From positions 1 through 32,796 of the forward strand of contig JAAXXT010000026.1 in assembly GCA_013334325.1 (NCBI GenBank): a stretch of 32,796 nucleotides of DNA. Reading direction: 5' to 3'. Source of the stretch: Erysipelotrichaceae bacterium. GTDB lineage: Bacteria; Bacillota_I; Bacilli_A; Erysipelotrichales; Erysipelotrichaceae. Positions within the stretch are counted from its first letter, which is position 1, and every line of letters begins with the position of its first letter. Under the pieces are notes generated by a model, which was not told where the DNA came from, did no database searches, and was given only the letters and a program-made list of their open reading frames with translations. Positions 23,971 to 31,815 of the stretch are shown here, in pieces. A program made the translations under genes and the position numbers.

Positions 23971-25878
23971 ATGAAAACAGCTAAGAATTACTACATGACT
24001 ACGGCTATTGCCTACACATCAGGTAAGCCCCACATCGGAAACATCTATGAGATCGTTTTAGCGGATGCGATAGCACGCTATAAACGCATGGATGGCTTTA
24101 ATGTGTTCTTTATGACAGGTACGGATGAACATGGCCAGAAGATAGAAGACAAGGCTAAGGCTGCCGGAAAGACACCTCAGGTCTTTGTTGATGAAGTCGC
24201 AGGAACCATAAGAGGTCTTTTTGATCTGATGAATACCTCCTATGATAAGTTTATAAGGACCACAGACAAGGATCATGAACTTCAAGTTCAAAAGATCTTC
24301 AAGAAACTTTATGATCAAGGAGACATCTATAAATCAGAGTACGAAGGCTGGTATTGTAAAGCCTGCGAGTCTTTTTATACGGAGACCCAATTAAAGGACG
24401 CTAAGTGTCCTGATTGTGGAGGTCCTGTAGAGAAAGCTAAAGAAGAGTCCTATTTCTTTAAGCTCAGTAAATATACAGATCGTTTGATCAAACACATCGA
24501 AGATCATCCTGAATTCATTCAACCGGAAAGCCGAAAGAATGAGATGATCAATAACTTCCTAAAGCCAGGTCTACAAGATCTAGCGGTATCACGTACTTCG
24601 TTTAAATGGGGAATTCCTGTCACCTTTGATCCTAAACATGTCGTTTATGTCTGGATCGATGCCTTAAGTAACTACATCACAGGCATAGGTTATGACGTCG
24701 ATGGGCATTCAACTCAAAACTATCAAGATTTCTGGCCAGCAGATCTTCATCTGATTGGGAAAGATATCTTACGTTTTCATACGATCTATTGGCCTATTAT
24801 GTTGATGGCTTTAGAAGTTCCTTTACCAAAACAAGTCTTTGGACATCCTTGGTTATTGATGGGGGATGGGAAGATGAGCAAGTCTAAAGGGAATGTCATC
24901 TATGCGGATGATCTCGTACAATTGTTTGGGGTCGATGCGGTAAGATATCTCATGCTTCATGAGATGCCTTTCGCTCAAGATGGGACATTAACCTATGACA
25001 TCATGATCGACAGAATCAACTCAGATCTAGCCAATATCTTAGGTAATCTCGTCAATAGAACAGTAACCATGGCCAATAAGTATTTTAATGGAGTATTAGA
25101 AAATCCTAAAGTAGTTGGACCTTTTGATGATGAACTCATTGCCTTAGCTTTAGAAACTCCAAACAAAGTCAAAGAACATATGGCTCATCTAAGAGTCCAA
25201 GATGCGATCGACGATGTCTTTGAGCTTTTAAGAAGATCCAATAAATACATCGATGAGACCTTACCTTGGAACTTAGCGAAAGATCCACAGGATCTTCCTC
25301 GTCTAAAGACCGTTATTTATAATCTGTGTGAAGCCATTCGTTTTAGTGCGGTTCTTTTAACACCGTTTATCACGAAGAGCTCAGAATCCATCCTTGATCA
25401 ACTCAATACCCAAGCGAGAGATCTAGACTCTCTCAAGTCATTTGGGGGAATACTGAATCAAACCAAGGTCACAGAGACACCTACCATTCTTTTCCAAAGA
25501 CTAGACGCGAAAGTCCTTCTAGAACAGTTGTCTCCTGCCCCTGAAAAACTAACTCTCAAAGCAGAGATCACGATCGATGATTTCGCGAAACTGGATCTTC
25601 GTGTTGGAAACATCCTTAGCTGTGAGAATCATCCTGATTCAGATAAGCTCTTGGTGTCTCAAGTTCAGATCGGTCCAGAAGTCAGACAGATCGTCAGTGG
25701 TCTTCGTCCACACTTTGAAGCCAAAGACCTTATCGGTAAACAAGTCGTCGTTGTCGCTAACTTAAAACCTGTCAAATTAAGAGGGGTCATCTCTCAAGGG
25801 ATGCTTCTTGTAGGGGAAGATGAACAAGTCTTAGAACTGCTTCATTTTCATACTCTTAAAAAAGGTATTGTAAGATGA
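23971..25878 (+). CDS. metG: Methionyl-tRNA synthetase
   Basis: MetG charges tRNA-Met for initiation and elongation. The 635-residue protein has the class I HIGH motif as HIGN (21-24), a zinc knuckle with Cys129, Cys132, Cys146 and Cys149, the WIDALSNYITGIGY region and KMSKS (301-305). The C-terminal 100 residues are an OB-fold tRNA-binding domain (LDLRVGNILSCENHPDSDKL, SGLRPHF, NLKPVKLRGVISQGM). This is the normal layout for the long bacterial type. AGGAGG precedes the ATG. The T-box leader controls it, and its last bases overlap the DNA glycosylase start by ATGA. Confidence 0.97.
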   Translation: MKTAKNYYMTTAIAYTSGKPHIGNIYEIVLADAIARYKRMDGFNVFFMTGTDEHGQKIEDKAKAAGKTPQVFVDEVAGTIRGLFDLMNTSYDKFIRTTDKDHELQVQKIFKKLYDQGDIYKSEYEGWYCKACESFYTETQLKDAKCPDCGGPVEKAKEESYFFKLSKYTDRLIKHIEDHPEFIQPESRKNEMINNFLKPGLQDLAVSRTSFKWGIPVTFDPKHVVYVWIDALSNYITGIGYDVDGHSTQNYQDFWPADLHLIGKDILRFHTIYWPIMLMALEVPLPKQVFGHPWLLMGDGKMSKSKGNVIYADDLVQLFGVDAVRYLMLHEMPFAQDGTLTYDIMIDRINSDLANILGNLVNRTVTMANKYFNGVLENPKVVGPFDDELIALALETPNKVKEHMAHLRVQDAIDDVFELLRRSNKYIDETLPWNLAKDPQDLPRLKTVIYNLCEAIRFSAVLLTPFITKSSESILDQLNTQARDLDSLKSFGGILNQTKVTETPTILFQRLDAKVLLEQLSPAPEKLTLKAEITIDDFAKLDLRVGNILSCENHPDSDKLLVSQVQIGPEVRQIVSGLRPHFEAKDLIGKQVVVVANLKPVKLRGVISQGMLLVGEDEQVLELLHFHTLKKGIVR

Positions 25879-26504
25879 GTGAAGATTTCATTAAGGTCAC
25901 TCAAGAAGCCATCGATCATCTTACCTTAAAAGATCCTATCCTAGGAGCGTTTATTGCGAAGAAGGGTCCATTAAGTCGAGGTACTCTAGAAGATCCTTAT
26001 TTATCCACCATCGACTGTATCATCGCTCAACAGGTCTCAGGTAAAGCAGCTCAATCGATTGGAAAAAAAGTCTTTGATCGATTTCCTGAAGGAGATCCTA
26101 CAGAGATCTTAAATGCTTCCGTTGAAGAGATGCGTGCTTTAGGTCTATCAGGGTCTAAAGTCTCCTACATCAAAAACATCGCCCAAACTAAGATCGATGG
26201 GTCTGTACAATGGGACATCCTCAATAGCTTAAGTACCCAGGAAATCATTTCTCAATTGATCGCCATCAAAGGCGTTGGATTATGGACCGTACAGATGGTT
26301 TTGATCTTTAGTTTAAAACGAATGGACGTGATGAGCTATGATGATCTTGCGATTAGACGAGGCATCATGAGGCTCTATCATTGTGAGAAAGTAGAGAAAG
26401 CTTTCTTCGAAGAGCTTTATCAAAGATACGCTCCTTATCAAACCTATGCTTCCTTCTTTCTATGGGAAGCCTCCATGTCTAAAGAAGCTATACCTTATCC
26501 ATAA
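25875..26504 (+). CDS. DNA-3-methyladenine glycosylase, HhH-GPD family
   Basis: A base-excision repair enzyme (209 aa) that removes alkylated bases such as 3-methyladenine from DNA. It has the AlkA-like core: STIDCIIAQQVSGKAAQSI, LGLSGSKVSYI, the helix-hairpin-helix LIAIKGVGLWTVQMVLIFSL (129-146) and YDDLAIRRG, in which Asp157 is the expected catalytic aspartate. It lacks the N-terminal domain of E. coli AlkA, as many Bacillota members do. The start overlaps metG by four bases and no other promoter was seen, so expression should follow the T-box. It ends at a strong bidirectional terminator. Confidence 0.9.
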   Translation: MSEDFIKVTQEAIDHLTLKDPILGAFIAKKGPLSRGTLEDPYLSTIDCIIAQQVSGKAAQSIGKKVFDRFPEGDPTEILNASVEEMRALGLSGSKVSYIKNIAQTKIDGSVQWDILNSLSTQEIISQLIAIKGVGLWTVQMVLIFSLKRMDVMSYDDLAIRRGIMRLYHCEKVEKAFFEELYQRYAPYQTYASFFLWEASMSKEAIPYP

Positions 26505-26506
26505 AA

Positions 26507-26530
26507 AAAGATGCCCCGAAGGGCATCTTT
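26507..26530. terminator. Bidirectional terminator with CGAA loop
   Basis: AAAGATGCCC (26507-26516) pairs perfectly with GGGCATCTTT (26521-26530) around CGAA (UUCG on the other strand). A run of A before and T at the end of the stem make it suitable for both the metG operon and the convergent ABC operon. Confidence 0.88.
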
Positions 26531-26531
26531 A

Positions 26532-28757
26532 CTATTTACCATCTGTTGCGAAGAGATTATAGAGATTAACAACGCTCTTGCGTTGATTTTCACTAATGAT
26601 CGCTAAGACTTCATCGGTATACTGAGCTTGTATTAAGAGATTACCTGACCCATTATTGAATACCAAGGAGATAAGCGGTGTTTCAGAGATACCTCTTTGA
26701 GTAATATAAGGTAAGATCTGAATCAACTGATCATCACTGAGGTTTACATAAGTATAGGTGTTAGGTTGAGATTCTTCATAGCTCGATTCTAAATCAAAGG
26801 TATATCGTTGAGAGGATTGAGGCATCGCAACTCTAAACATTGGGATGTCCACAATCGTTGCGGGAGAACTTTCCTCAGGAAGAATCAACACTGCAGATCT
26901 GAGGGCAGTTTCTGGGGCAGGATTCAAATTGACGCCTGTCGCAGTCAACACAGCGATCACATGGGTGAAACGTGTATCGACATCTATCACAGAGGTCATA
27001 CAATTTGAAGTCTTGAACTTACAGGTCGTTAGATTGAGATAACCCATTGCGGTGTAGTCGGTAGAGATCGCTTGCGCATCACTAAGCGCTGCGATATCCA
27101 TGAGATAAGCTGTCTTGAGCTCGGATAAATTAATTTTTAGTGGGGATATAGAAGCTTTTCCCACTGGGGTGACCCAATCAGCCATATTCACATTAGGATA
27201 CTCATCCATGTTGGCTAGATTAGGCGCATTGACTTCGATGATATCGGGTGTGTTGTTTAGGGTCAATAAGCTATTAGTCCATTGAAGAGGAACTGTATAG
27301 CTTCTTACCAGATCACCACCTGATTTTAGATGATAAGTAATCTTCACTTGAGCCGAGTTGATCGAATTGTTGATGAAGAAAGGTAAGGTCTCATAGGACT
27401 TCGTGTAACCTTTTTGCTCTTCGATCATAGTGACTAAGTTGTTGTTAAATGCGTAATTGTAATTATAGTCGATCCATTTGTATTCCGCGATGATGATGCG
27501 ATGCAACTCATAAACAGCTGAGATATCATCGGCTGTGGTCAAATGCAAGGAAGATGCTGGAACAGCCATCATGTCACGATAATAGCTAGGTGATGACATG
27601 ATGAAGTTAGAGTTATCATAATAGTCGAAATCGATTGATTCGATGTTAGATAAGCTTGGGATCCTAGAGGCATATCCAAAGCCCTTGCTCCATAAACCAC
27701 CGATCAATAGACTAAAGGCAACTGCTGCGATCACTAGATAATGAATGAAAGCTTTGGCGAGATGCTTGAAGCCTCTTTCTGCGATCGCATCCATGACCAG
27801 ATAGAGCACCATACTGAAGAAGATCGGGAAGATAAAATTGATAGGCGCATAGTACGAGGTATAGTAGAAAGAAGAATTCATACTGTAAATGACACAATAT
27901 AAGAAGATGATAAACAAGATGATTAGTAGACCACTTACGGTAGGGAAGAAGGTCTTATTGGTGAAAGGTTTCTCAGCTTTTTCAGATTTACGTCTGAGAT
28001 AGAACTGATTACTGATGGCGATGATGACACCAGATAGAACCAACCAATAGAGCCCATTCACATAACCACTGGCCCACATACGACCACTGATCTCAAAACC
28101 ACTCTCAAATAAGGCAAAGATAGGGAAGATGATCCCAACCCATTTGGTAAGATCTCCTATCGAGAAACCTAAGAGGATGGTTTGAACGAATAGGATATAG
28201 GCACCATAGGCTAAGATAGGTATAAAGTTAAGTGTCAATGAATACAAGAAAGCATCTAAAGAAGTCCCTGTATTCATCATCGTAAACAAGACCACACTTA
28301 AGATCGCAGTTGCGATCGAAATCAAGGCAAAGTATCTTTCGAAGATGACCAAGAAATTAAAGGATCCTGTCATCATCATCAATCCACCACTGAACCAACC
28401 GATCGTAAACGGAACAACCACGATCGCAATCGCTGCGATAAGCGAGGTAATAAACAGATCTGAACGTTTGATTGGTAAAGCGTGGTATACATCTAAGTTC
28501 TTCTTAGAATTCATATAGCTCATGATCTGTAAAGGAATCATGAAGGCAGTAAACATCAATAGACTTATGTTGAAGAATAGCCCTACTTCTCGTATCCCAT
28601 CATAACTGTCTGATCTAGATAAGATCTTAACGGTCAATCCTAAGACAGGATAAAGGGTCATCATCGCAATACTCATGATAAACATATAACGGGCATTGCG
28701 TTTTAATAAGAATCTTAGGTATTCTGTTTGAAGTCTCAGTTTAAACAAGTTGACCAT
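26532..28757 (-). CDS. ABC transporter permease with large C-terminal extracytoplasmic domain
   Basis: The membrane partner of the upstream ATPase, 741 residues from the chosen start. About ten hydrophobic segments fill residues 20-356. The VYHALPIKRSDLF loop is typical of YtrC/ABC-2 type permeases. The last roughly 380 residues contain no membrane segment, are beta-rich and should face outward; they include ATGVNLNPAPETALRSAVLILP. I do not recognise that domain. An in-frame ATG at 28784 exists, but GGAGG nine bases before 28757, inside the ATPase gene, favours the later start. The ATPase overlap is 17 bases. Substrate is unknown; cell-envelope stress or peptide antibiotic response is suggested only by the YtrA-type regulator. 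Confidence 0.8.
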   Translation of the reverse strand: MVNLFKLRLQTEYLRFLLKRNARYMFIMSIAMMTLYPVLGLTVKILSRSDSYDGIREVGLFFNISLLMFTAFMIPLQIMSYMNSKKNLDVYHALPIKRSDLFITSLIAAIAIVVVPFTIGWFSGGLMMMTGSFNFLVIFERYFALISIATAILSVVLFTMMNTGTSLDAFLYSLTLNFIPILAYGAYILFVQTILLGFSIGDLTKWVGIIFPIFALFESGFEISGRMWASGYVNGLYWLVLSGVIIAISNQFYLRRKSEKAEKPFTNKTFFPTVSGLLIILFIIFLYCVIYSMNSSFYYTSYYAPINFIFPIFFSMVLYLVMDAIAERGFKHLAKAFIHYLVIAAVAFSLLIGGLWSKGFGYASRIPSLSNIESIDFDYYDNSNFIMSSPSYYRDMMAVPASSLHLTTADDISAVYELHRIIIAEYKWIDYNYNYAFNNNLVTMIEEQKGYTKSYETLPFFINNSINSAQVKITYHLKSGGDLVRSYTVPLQWTNSLLTLNNTPDIIEVNAPNLANMDEYPNVNMADWVTPVGKASISPLKINLSELKTAYLMDIAALSDAQAISTDYTAMGYLNLTTCKFKTSNCMTSVIDVDTRFTHVIAVLTATGVNLNPAPETALRSAVLILPEESSPATIVDIPMFRVAMPQSSQRYTFDLESSYEESQPNTYTYVNLSDDQLIQILPYITQRGISETPLISLVFNNGSGNLLIQAQYTDEVLAIISENQRKSVVNLYNLFATDGK

Positions 28758-29631
28758 AACCTTTAGCCTCCATTTCATAGACAAAGACTTCTTCCATCGT
28801 TATTGGGATTTCTTCCAATAGGATCGGTTGAGTGCTTTCAATCAAGGTTCTGATTGCGCTGATGTCGCCTTTGGCGACCATCAGATAGACATGACCACGC
28901 TGTTCTAGATGAAGCGGTTTGAGTTCATTGAAGACGTCTCCTGCTTGTTCTTTAGAATAGCCGATCTGAAGTTTATGATAGTTACTACGAATGTTTTCTA
29001 CTTCGTCTTGAATAGAGATCGTATTGTGATCTAATAAAGCGATACTGTCACAAATGTCTTCTAGTTCTCTTAAGTTATGAGAAGAGATGACCACAGTGAT
29101 TTGACGATTCATCAACTCATCGGTGATCAAACGTTTAAACATCAATCTCATGACAGGATCTAAGCCATCAAAGGCTTCATCCAAGAGAAGGACTTCAGGA
29201 TCACAAGATAAGGCTAAGATAACACTGGCTTGACGCTTCATTCCCTTAGAGAAATCAGTGATCTTATCATTCTCATTGAGTTTAAAATGATTCAAGAGTT
29301 TCTGATACATTGCTTCATTGAAGGTCGAATAGAAGATCTGATAGAATTTCTTCATTTCTTTTAAACTGGACTGAGTCAAGAAGAAAGGATCATCAGGCAC
29401 AAACATGATCTTCTTTTTAGCTGAAGGATTGTCATAAATGATTGCGCCTTCTAAAGTGATCTGTCCTGCATCTGGGCTTAATACTCCACTCATTAAACGT
29501 AAAAGGGTGCTTTTACCGGCACCATTGGGTCCTACTAGGCCATAGATGGAGCCTTTAGGAATATCCCAATTGATGTTTTCAAGGACCAGTTTATTGTCAA
29601 AGGATTTTTTAATGTTCTTTAAGGCAATCAT
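28741..29631 (-). CDS. ABC transporter ATP-binding protein (YtrB-like)
   Basis: The ATPase of the GntR-controlled ABC transporter, 296 residues. It shows Walker A GPNGAGKST, the Q-loop replaced by a VPDDP segment common in this subgroup, signature FSKGMKRQ, Walker B VLLLDEAFDGLDP and the switch SSHNLRELE. A C-terminal extension of about 80 residues (LQIGYSKEQ to GYGQLV) is typical of drug- and antibiotic-exporting ATPases. ATGA overlaps couple it to the GntR gene upstream, and its 3' end contains the ribosome site and start of the permease. Confidence 0.92.
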   Translation of the reverse strand: MIALKNIKKSFDNKLVLENINWDIPKGSIYGLVGPNGAGKSTLLRLMSGVLSPDAGQITLEGAIIYDNPSAKKKIMFVPDDPFFLTQSSLKEMKKFYQIFYSTFNEAMYQKLLNHFKLNENDKITDFSKGMKRQASVILALSCDPEVLLLDEAFDGLDPVMRLMFKRLITDELMNRQITVVISSHNLRELEDICDSIALLDHNTISIQDEVENIRSNYHKLQIGYSKEQAGDVFNELKPLHLEQRGHVYLMVAKGDISAIRTLIESTQPILLEEIPITMEEVFVYEMEAKGYGQLV

Positions 29632-29999
29632 TGTCTTTTCTCCTTGTAGATGCTGCTGACCAACTCGATCATGGTTTTTTCCGTGACCCCGAAATGTTTC
29701 ACATATTCGATGGTCTTACGGATCTCGCTGAGCTTTGAAGCTGTCAGTTCACTATGGTCTTTAGGTGTTGTAGATACATAATACCCTTTTCCAGTCAGAG
29801 AATAAACAAAACCATCTCTTTCTAGTTCGGTATACGCTTTTACGACGGTGTTGGGATTGATTCCCAAGTCTTTGGCCATCGTACGTATTCCGGGTAATGG
29901 ATCATCATGAACCATAATCCCACTGGCGATCTGAGCGAGGACCTGTTCGATGATCTGCTGATAGATGGGTGTACTACTTTGTCCGTTTACAACAATCAT
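29628..29999 (-). CDS. GntR family regulator, YtrA subfamily
   Basis: A short (123 aa) repressor with an N-terminal winged helix and a small C-terminal dimerisation segment, the hallmark of the YtrA subfamily, whose members control adjacent ABC transporter genes. The winged helix shows PIYQQIIEQVLAQIASG, PGIRTMAKDLGINPNTVVKA and YTELERDGFVYSLTGKGYYV. It starts after AAGGAGG and is first in the operon with the ATPase and permease. It likely binds the palindrome in its own promoter. The inducer is unknown; in Bacillus YtrA responds to cell-wall-active antibiotics. Confidence 0.92.
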   Translation of the reverse strand: MIVVNGQSSTPIYQQIIEQVLAQIASGIMVHDDPLPGIRTMAKDLGINPNTVVKAYTELERDGFVYSLTGKGYYVSTTPKDHSELTASKLSEIRKTIEYVKHFGVTEKTMIELVSSIYKEKRQ

Positions 30000-30020
30000 A
30001 ACTTGCCTCCTTGCTGTATC

Positions 30021-30060
30021 ACTGTATTATTATAGTAATACAGTTGAGTCAAAATGTCAA
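30021..30060 (-). promoter_or_regulatory. Promoter and operator of the GntR-ABC operon
   Basis: ACTGTATTA (30021-30029) and TAATACAGT (30036-30044) are perfect inverted arms around six bases. Minus-strand TTGACA (30060-30055) and TACTAT (30037-30032) with a 17-base spacer give a promoter whose -10 lies inside the palindrome. Autorepression by the GntR protein is the obvious reading. Confidence 0.72.
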
Positions 30061-30073
30061 ATAGAGCGCTTAT

Positions 30074-30116
30074 TCAACCTTGAGTTGAGTGACAAGTGCT
30101 TAAACTATGGGATAAT
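30074..30116 (+). promoter_or_regulatory. Operator-like inverted repeat and promoter of first XRE gene
   Basis: TCAACC-TTG-AGTTGA (30074-30088, one mismatch in the arms) directly precedes a -35-like GTGACA (30089-30094), 16 bases and GATAAT (30111-30116). The predicted start near 30123 leaves a leader of about 16 bases. The same layout with the same spacings recurs at 31752-31794 before the paralogue. Confidence 0.65.
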
Positions 30117-30138
30117 AGAGACGTTAAGGGAAGAAGAT

Positions 30139-31551
30139 ATGAAACAAAACAAGGTGGGGCTCTTTATCCTAGAGCGACGTAAACATCATTCAATGACACA
30201 AAGCGATCTGGCCAGAGCACTGCATGTCAGCGATCAAGCCGTTTCTAAATGGGAACGTGGTTTAAACTACCCTGACATCAATTTGATTGCGCCTTTAGCG
30301 GATCTTTTAAAAGTAAGTATCAATGAATTACTTCAAGGAGAACTCAGTGTGAGTGACATCAAAACAGAAGACGCTGTAAAAGAAGTTTTAGACTTTTCTT
30401 CAACGGTCATAAAAAAGAAAAGTAAACGTTTCTCAAAAGAGATCATGTTGCTTAGATTGGTGATCGCTTTATTGGTGGCAGGAGCTGGATCGCTTTATTT
30501 CGATAATCAACATCCTGCCTATACCTTAATTCCAATGACAGACACTAATCTAGAACTCTTTGAGAATGAGTATAAGGATATGGAATTCTTATCCTCTTGG
30601 CAAGGTTGTGGAGAAACAGGCGGACAAGTTTATACGATCTATAGACAAAGTATCTTTGGGATAGGGACAGACATTGAAGGAATTGCTTATAAATATGAGC
30701 CTGAAACAAATAACTCCAGTATCTTTTGTCCAATGACCTTAGAGATCAATACCCAAAACAAAAATCTATTGAATGGGATGAGTGCTTATTCAACAGGAAC
30801 CAATCTATTAAGTGGGACATTAGAAGTTGCGGTGATGATGGATAATGTGCCTAAGGTTACGTATACGATCTATGATCACAGTAAAGGATCAGATGATCAA
30901 AATGTACAATTGATGACTCGTTTTACGATAGAGATCTGGGGCTTTACGATCAATGGGAGCACCCAAGCGATAAATGTAGCGTCTCCTAAAGAGGGTAGTT
31001 CAAAAAGACTCGTTCCTGAATCTTATCTCAACGAAATCAAAACCCAATTGACTTCCTTAGTTCAAGCCATTAGTTTCTCTCAAGTCATATCGCGCGATCT
31101 CGATAACTTAACGACTCGTTTCTATCGTGGTTATCGTGAATTCTCGGGCGGTGAATATGGGTTCATTGAAAGAAGAGGCACTGTATTAGTCGATGGGGAG
31201 TGGATGATCACCCAGACTTTCTCTTCACCCAATACGATCGCGACCTTTACTTATGATCAATATGGGAGAAGGTTCTCAGTCGATATCGAAAGAGAACCAA
31301 GCTCATCAGAAATACATGGGATCTTTCAAGTCATAGAAGTAGTGGTTTTCAATCGAGTTCAATGGTATTCCAGTAGTGGGGCAGATCAATGGGTCTTCCC
31401 ATCAGGGTATTGGGATGACATAAGTTATCGTTATACTGAAGTATCTACACCATGGTTGATCGATCTCATAGGCAGTGATATGACCATCATGTGTATTGAA
31501 CAATACACTCATTATCGTATCCAATGGCCTAAGCTAGGCATCATCTCTTAA
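30139..31551 (+). CDS. Membrane-anchored XRE-family regulator, copy 1
   Basis: A 470-residue protein joining a cytoplasmic DNA-binding domain to an outer sensor-like domain. Residues 4-66 form an XRE/Cro helix-turn-helix (MTQSDLARALHVSDQAVSKW, then ERGLNYPDI). A charged linker (70-101) contains TEDAVKEVLDFSS. One membrane helix follows at about 102-121 (IMLLRLVIALLVAGAGSLYF). Residues 122-470 should lie outside and are beta-rich with no recognised motif. Cys157 and Cys197 align with two cysteines of the paralogue and could form a disulfide. An upstream in-frame ATG at 29965 lies across promoters and is rejected; 30139 follows AAGGGAAG. It resembles one-component membrane regulators in layout. 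Ligand and targets are unknown. Confidence 0.82.
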   Translation: MKQNKVGLFILERRKHHSMTQSDLARALHVSDQAVSKWERGLNYPDINLIAPLADLLKVSINELLQGELSVSDIKTEDAVKEVLDFSSTVIKKKSKRFSKEIMLLRLVIALLVAGAGSLYFDNQHPAYTLIPMTDTNLELFENEYKDMEFLSSWQGCGETGGQVYTIYRQSIFGIGTDIEGIAYKYEPETNNSSIFCPMTLEINTQNKNLLNGMSAYSTGTNLLSGTLEVAVMMDNVPKVTYTIYDHSKGSDDQNVQLMTRFTIEIWGFTINGSTQAINVASPKEGSSKRLVPESYLNEIKTQLTSLVQAISFSQVISRDLDNLTTRFYRGYREFSGGEYGFIERRGTVLVDGEWMITQTFSSPNTIATFTYDQYGRRFSVDIEREPSSSEIHGIFQVIEVVVFNRVQWYSSSGADQWVFPSGYWDDISYRYTEVSTPWLIDLIGSDMTIMCIEQYTHYRIQWPKLGIIS

Positions 31552-31583
31552 GAAAACTTCGACCCTTTCGAAGTTTTCTTTTG
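31551..31583 (+). terminator. Terminator after first XRE gene
   Basis: AGAAAACTTCGA (31551-31562) pairs perfectly with TCGAAGTTTTCT (31568-31579) around a five-base loop, followed by TTT. It separates the two paralogues into independent units. Confidence 0.85.
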
Positions 31584-31751
31584 TTTAAACGACTCCCTTC
31601 ATAGAAAGGTTTACAATAGGACTTAAGGAAAATAAAATTACCTATAGACTTCAAAAAGAAGTTTGTCAGATCTGTAGTGAAAAAATCCTTAAGACTAGAA
31701 ATGAGACTGGAAACTAAGTATTAGTAATAAAACAATCCTTTGTTTAGTGAT

Positions 31752-31794
31752 ACAACCTTGGGTTGTGTGACATTAAATAACGCTATGACATAAT
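31752..31794 (+). promoter_or_regulatory. Operator-like inverted repeat and promoter of second XRE gene
   Basis: ACAACC-TTG-GGTTGT (31752-31766) is a perfect inverted repeat directly before GTGACA (31767-31772), 16 bases and CATAAT (31789-31794). The predicted leader is about 15 bases. Arrangement and sequence match the first XRE promoter. Confidence 0.65.
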
Positions 31795-31815
31795 GGGGAA
31801 GCCAGAGGACAGAAA

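Noticed and set aside
29965-30138. 58-residue N-terminal extension of the first XRE protein
   Set aside because: It crosses the GntR operator and both promoters. The paralogue starts at the equivalent of 30139, and a ribosome site precedes 30139.
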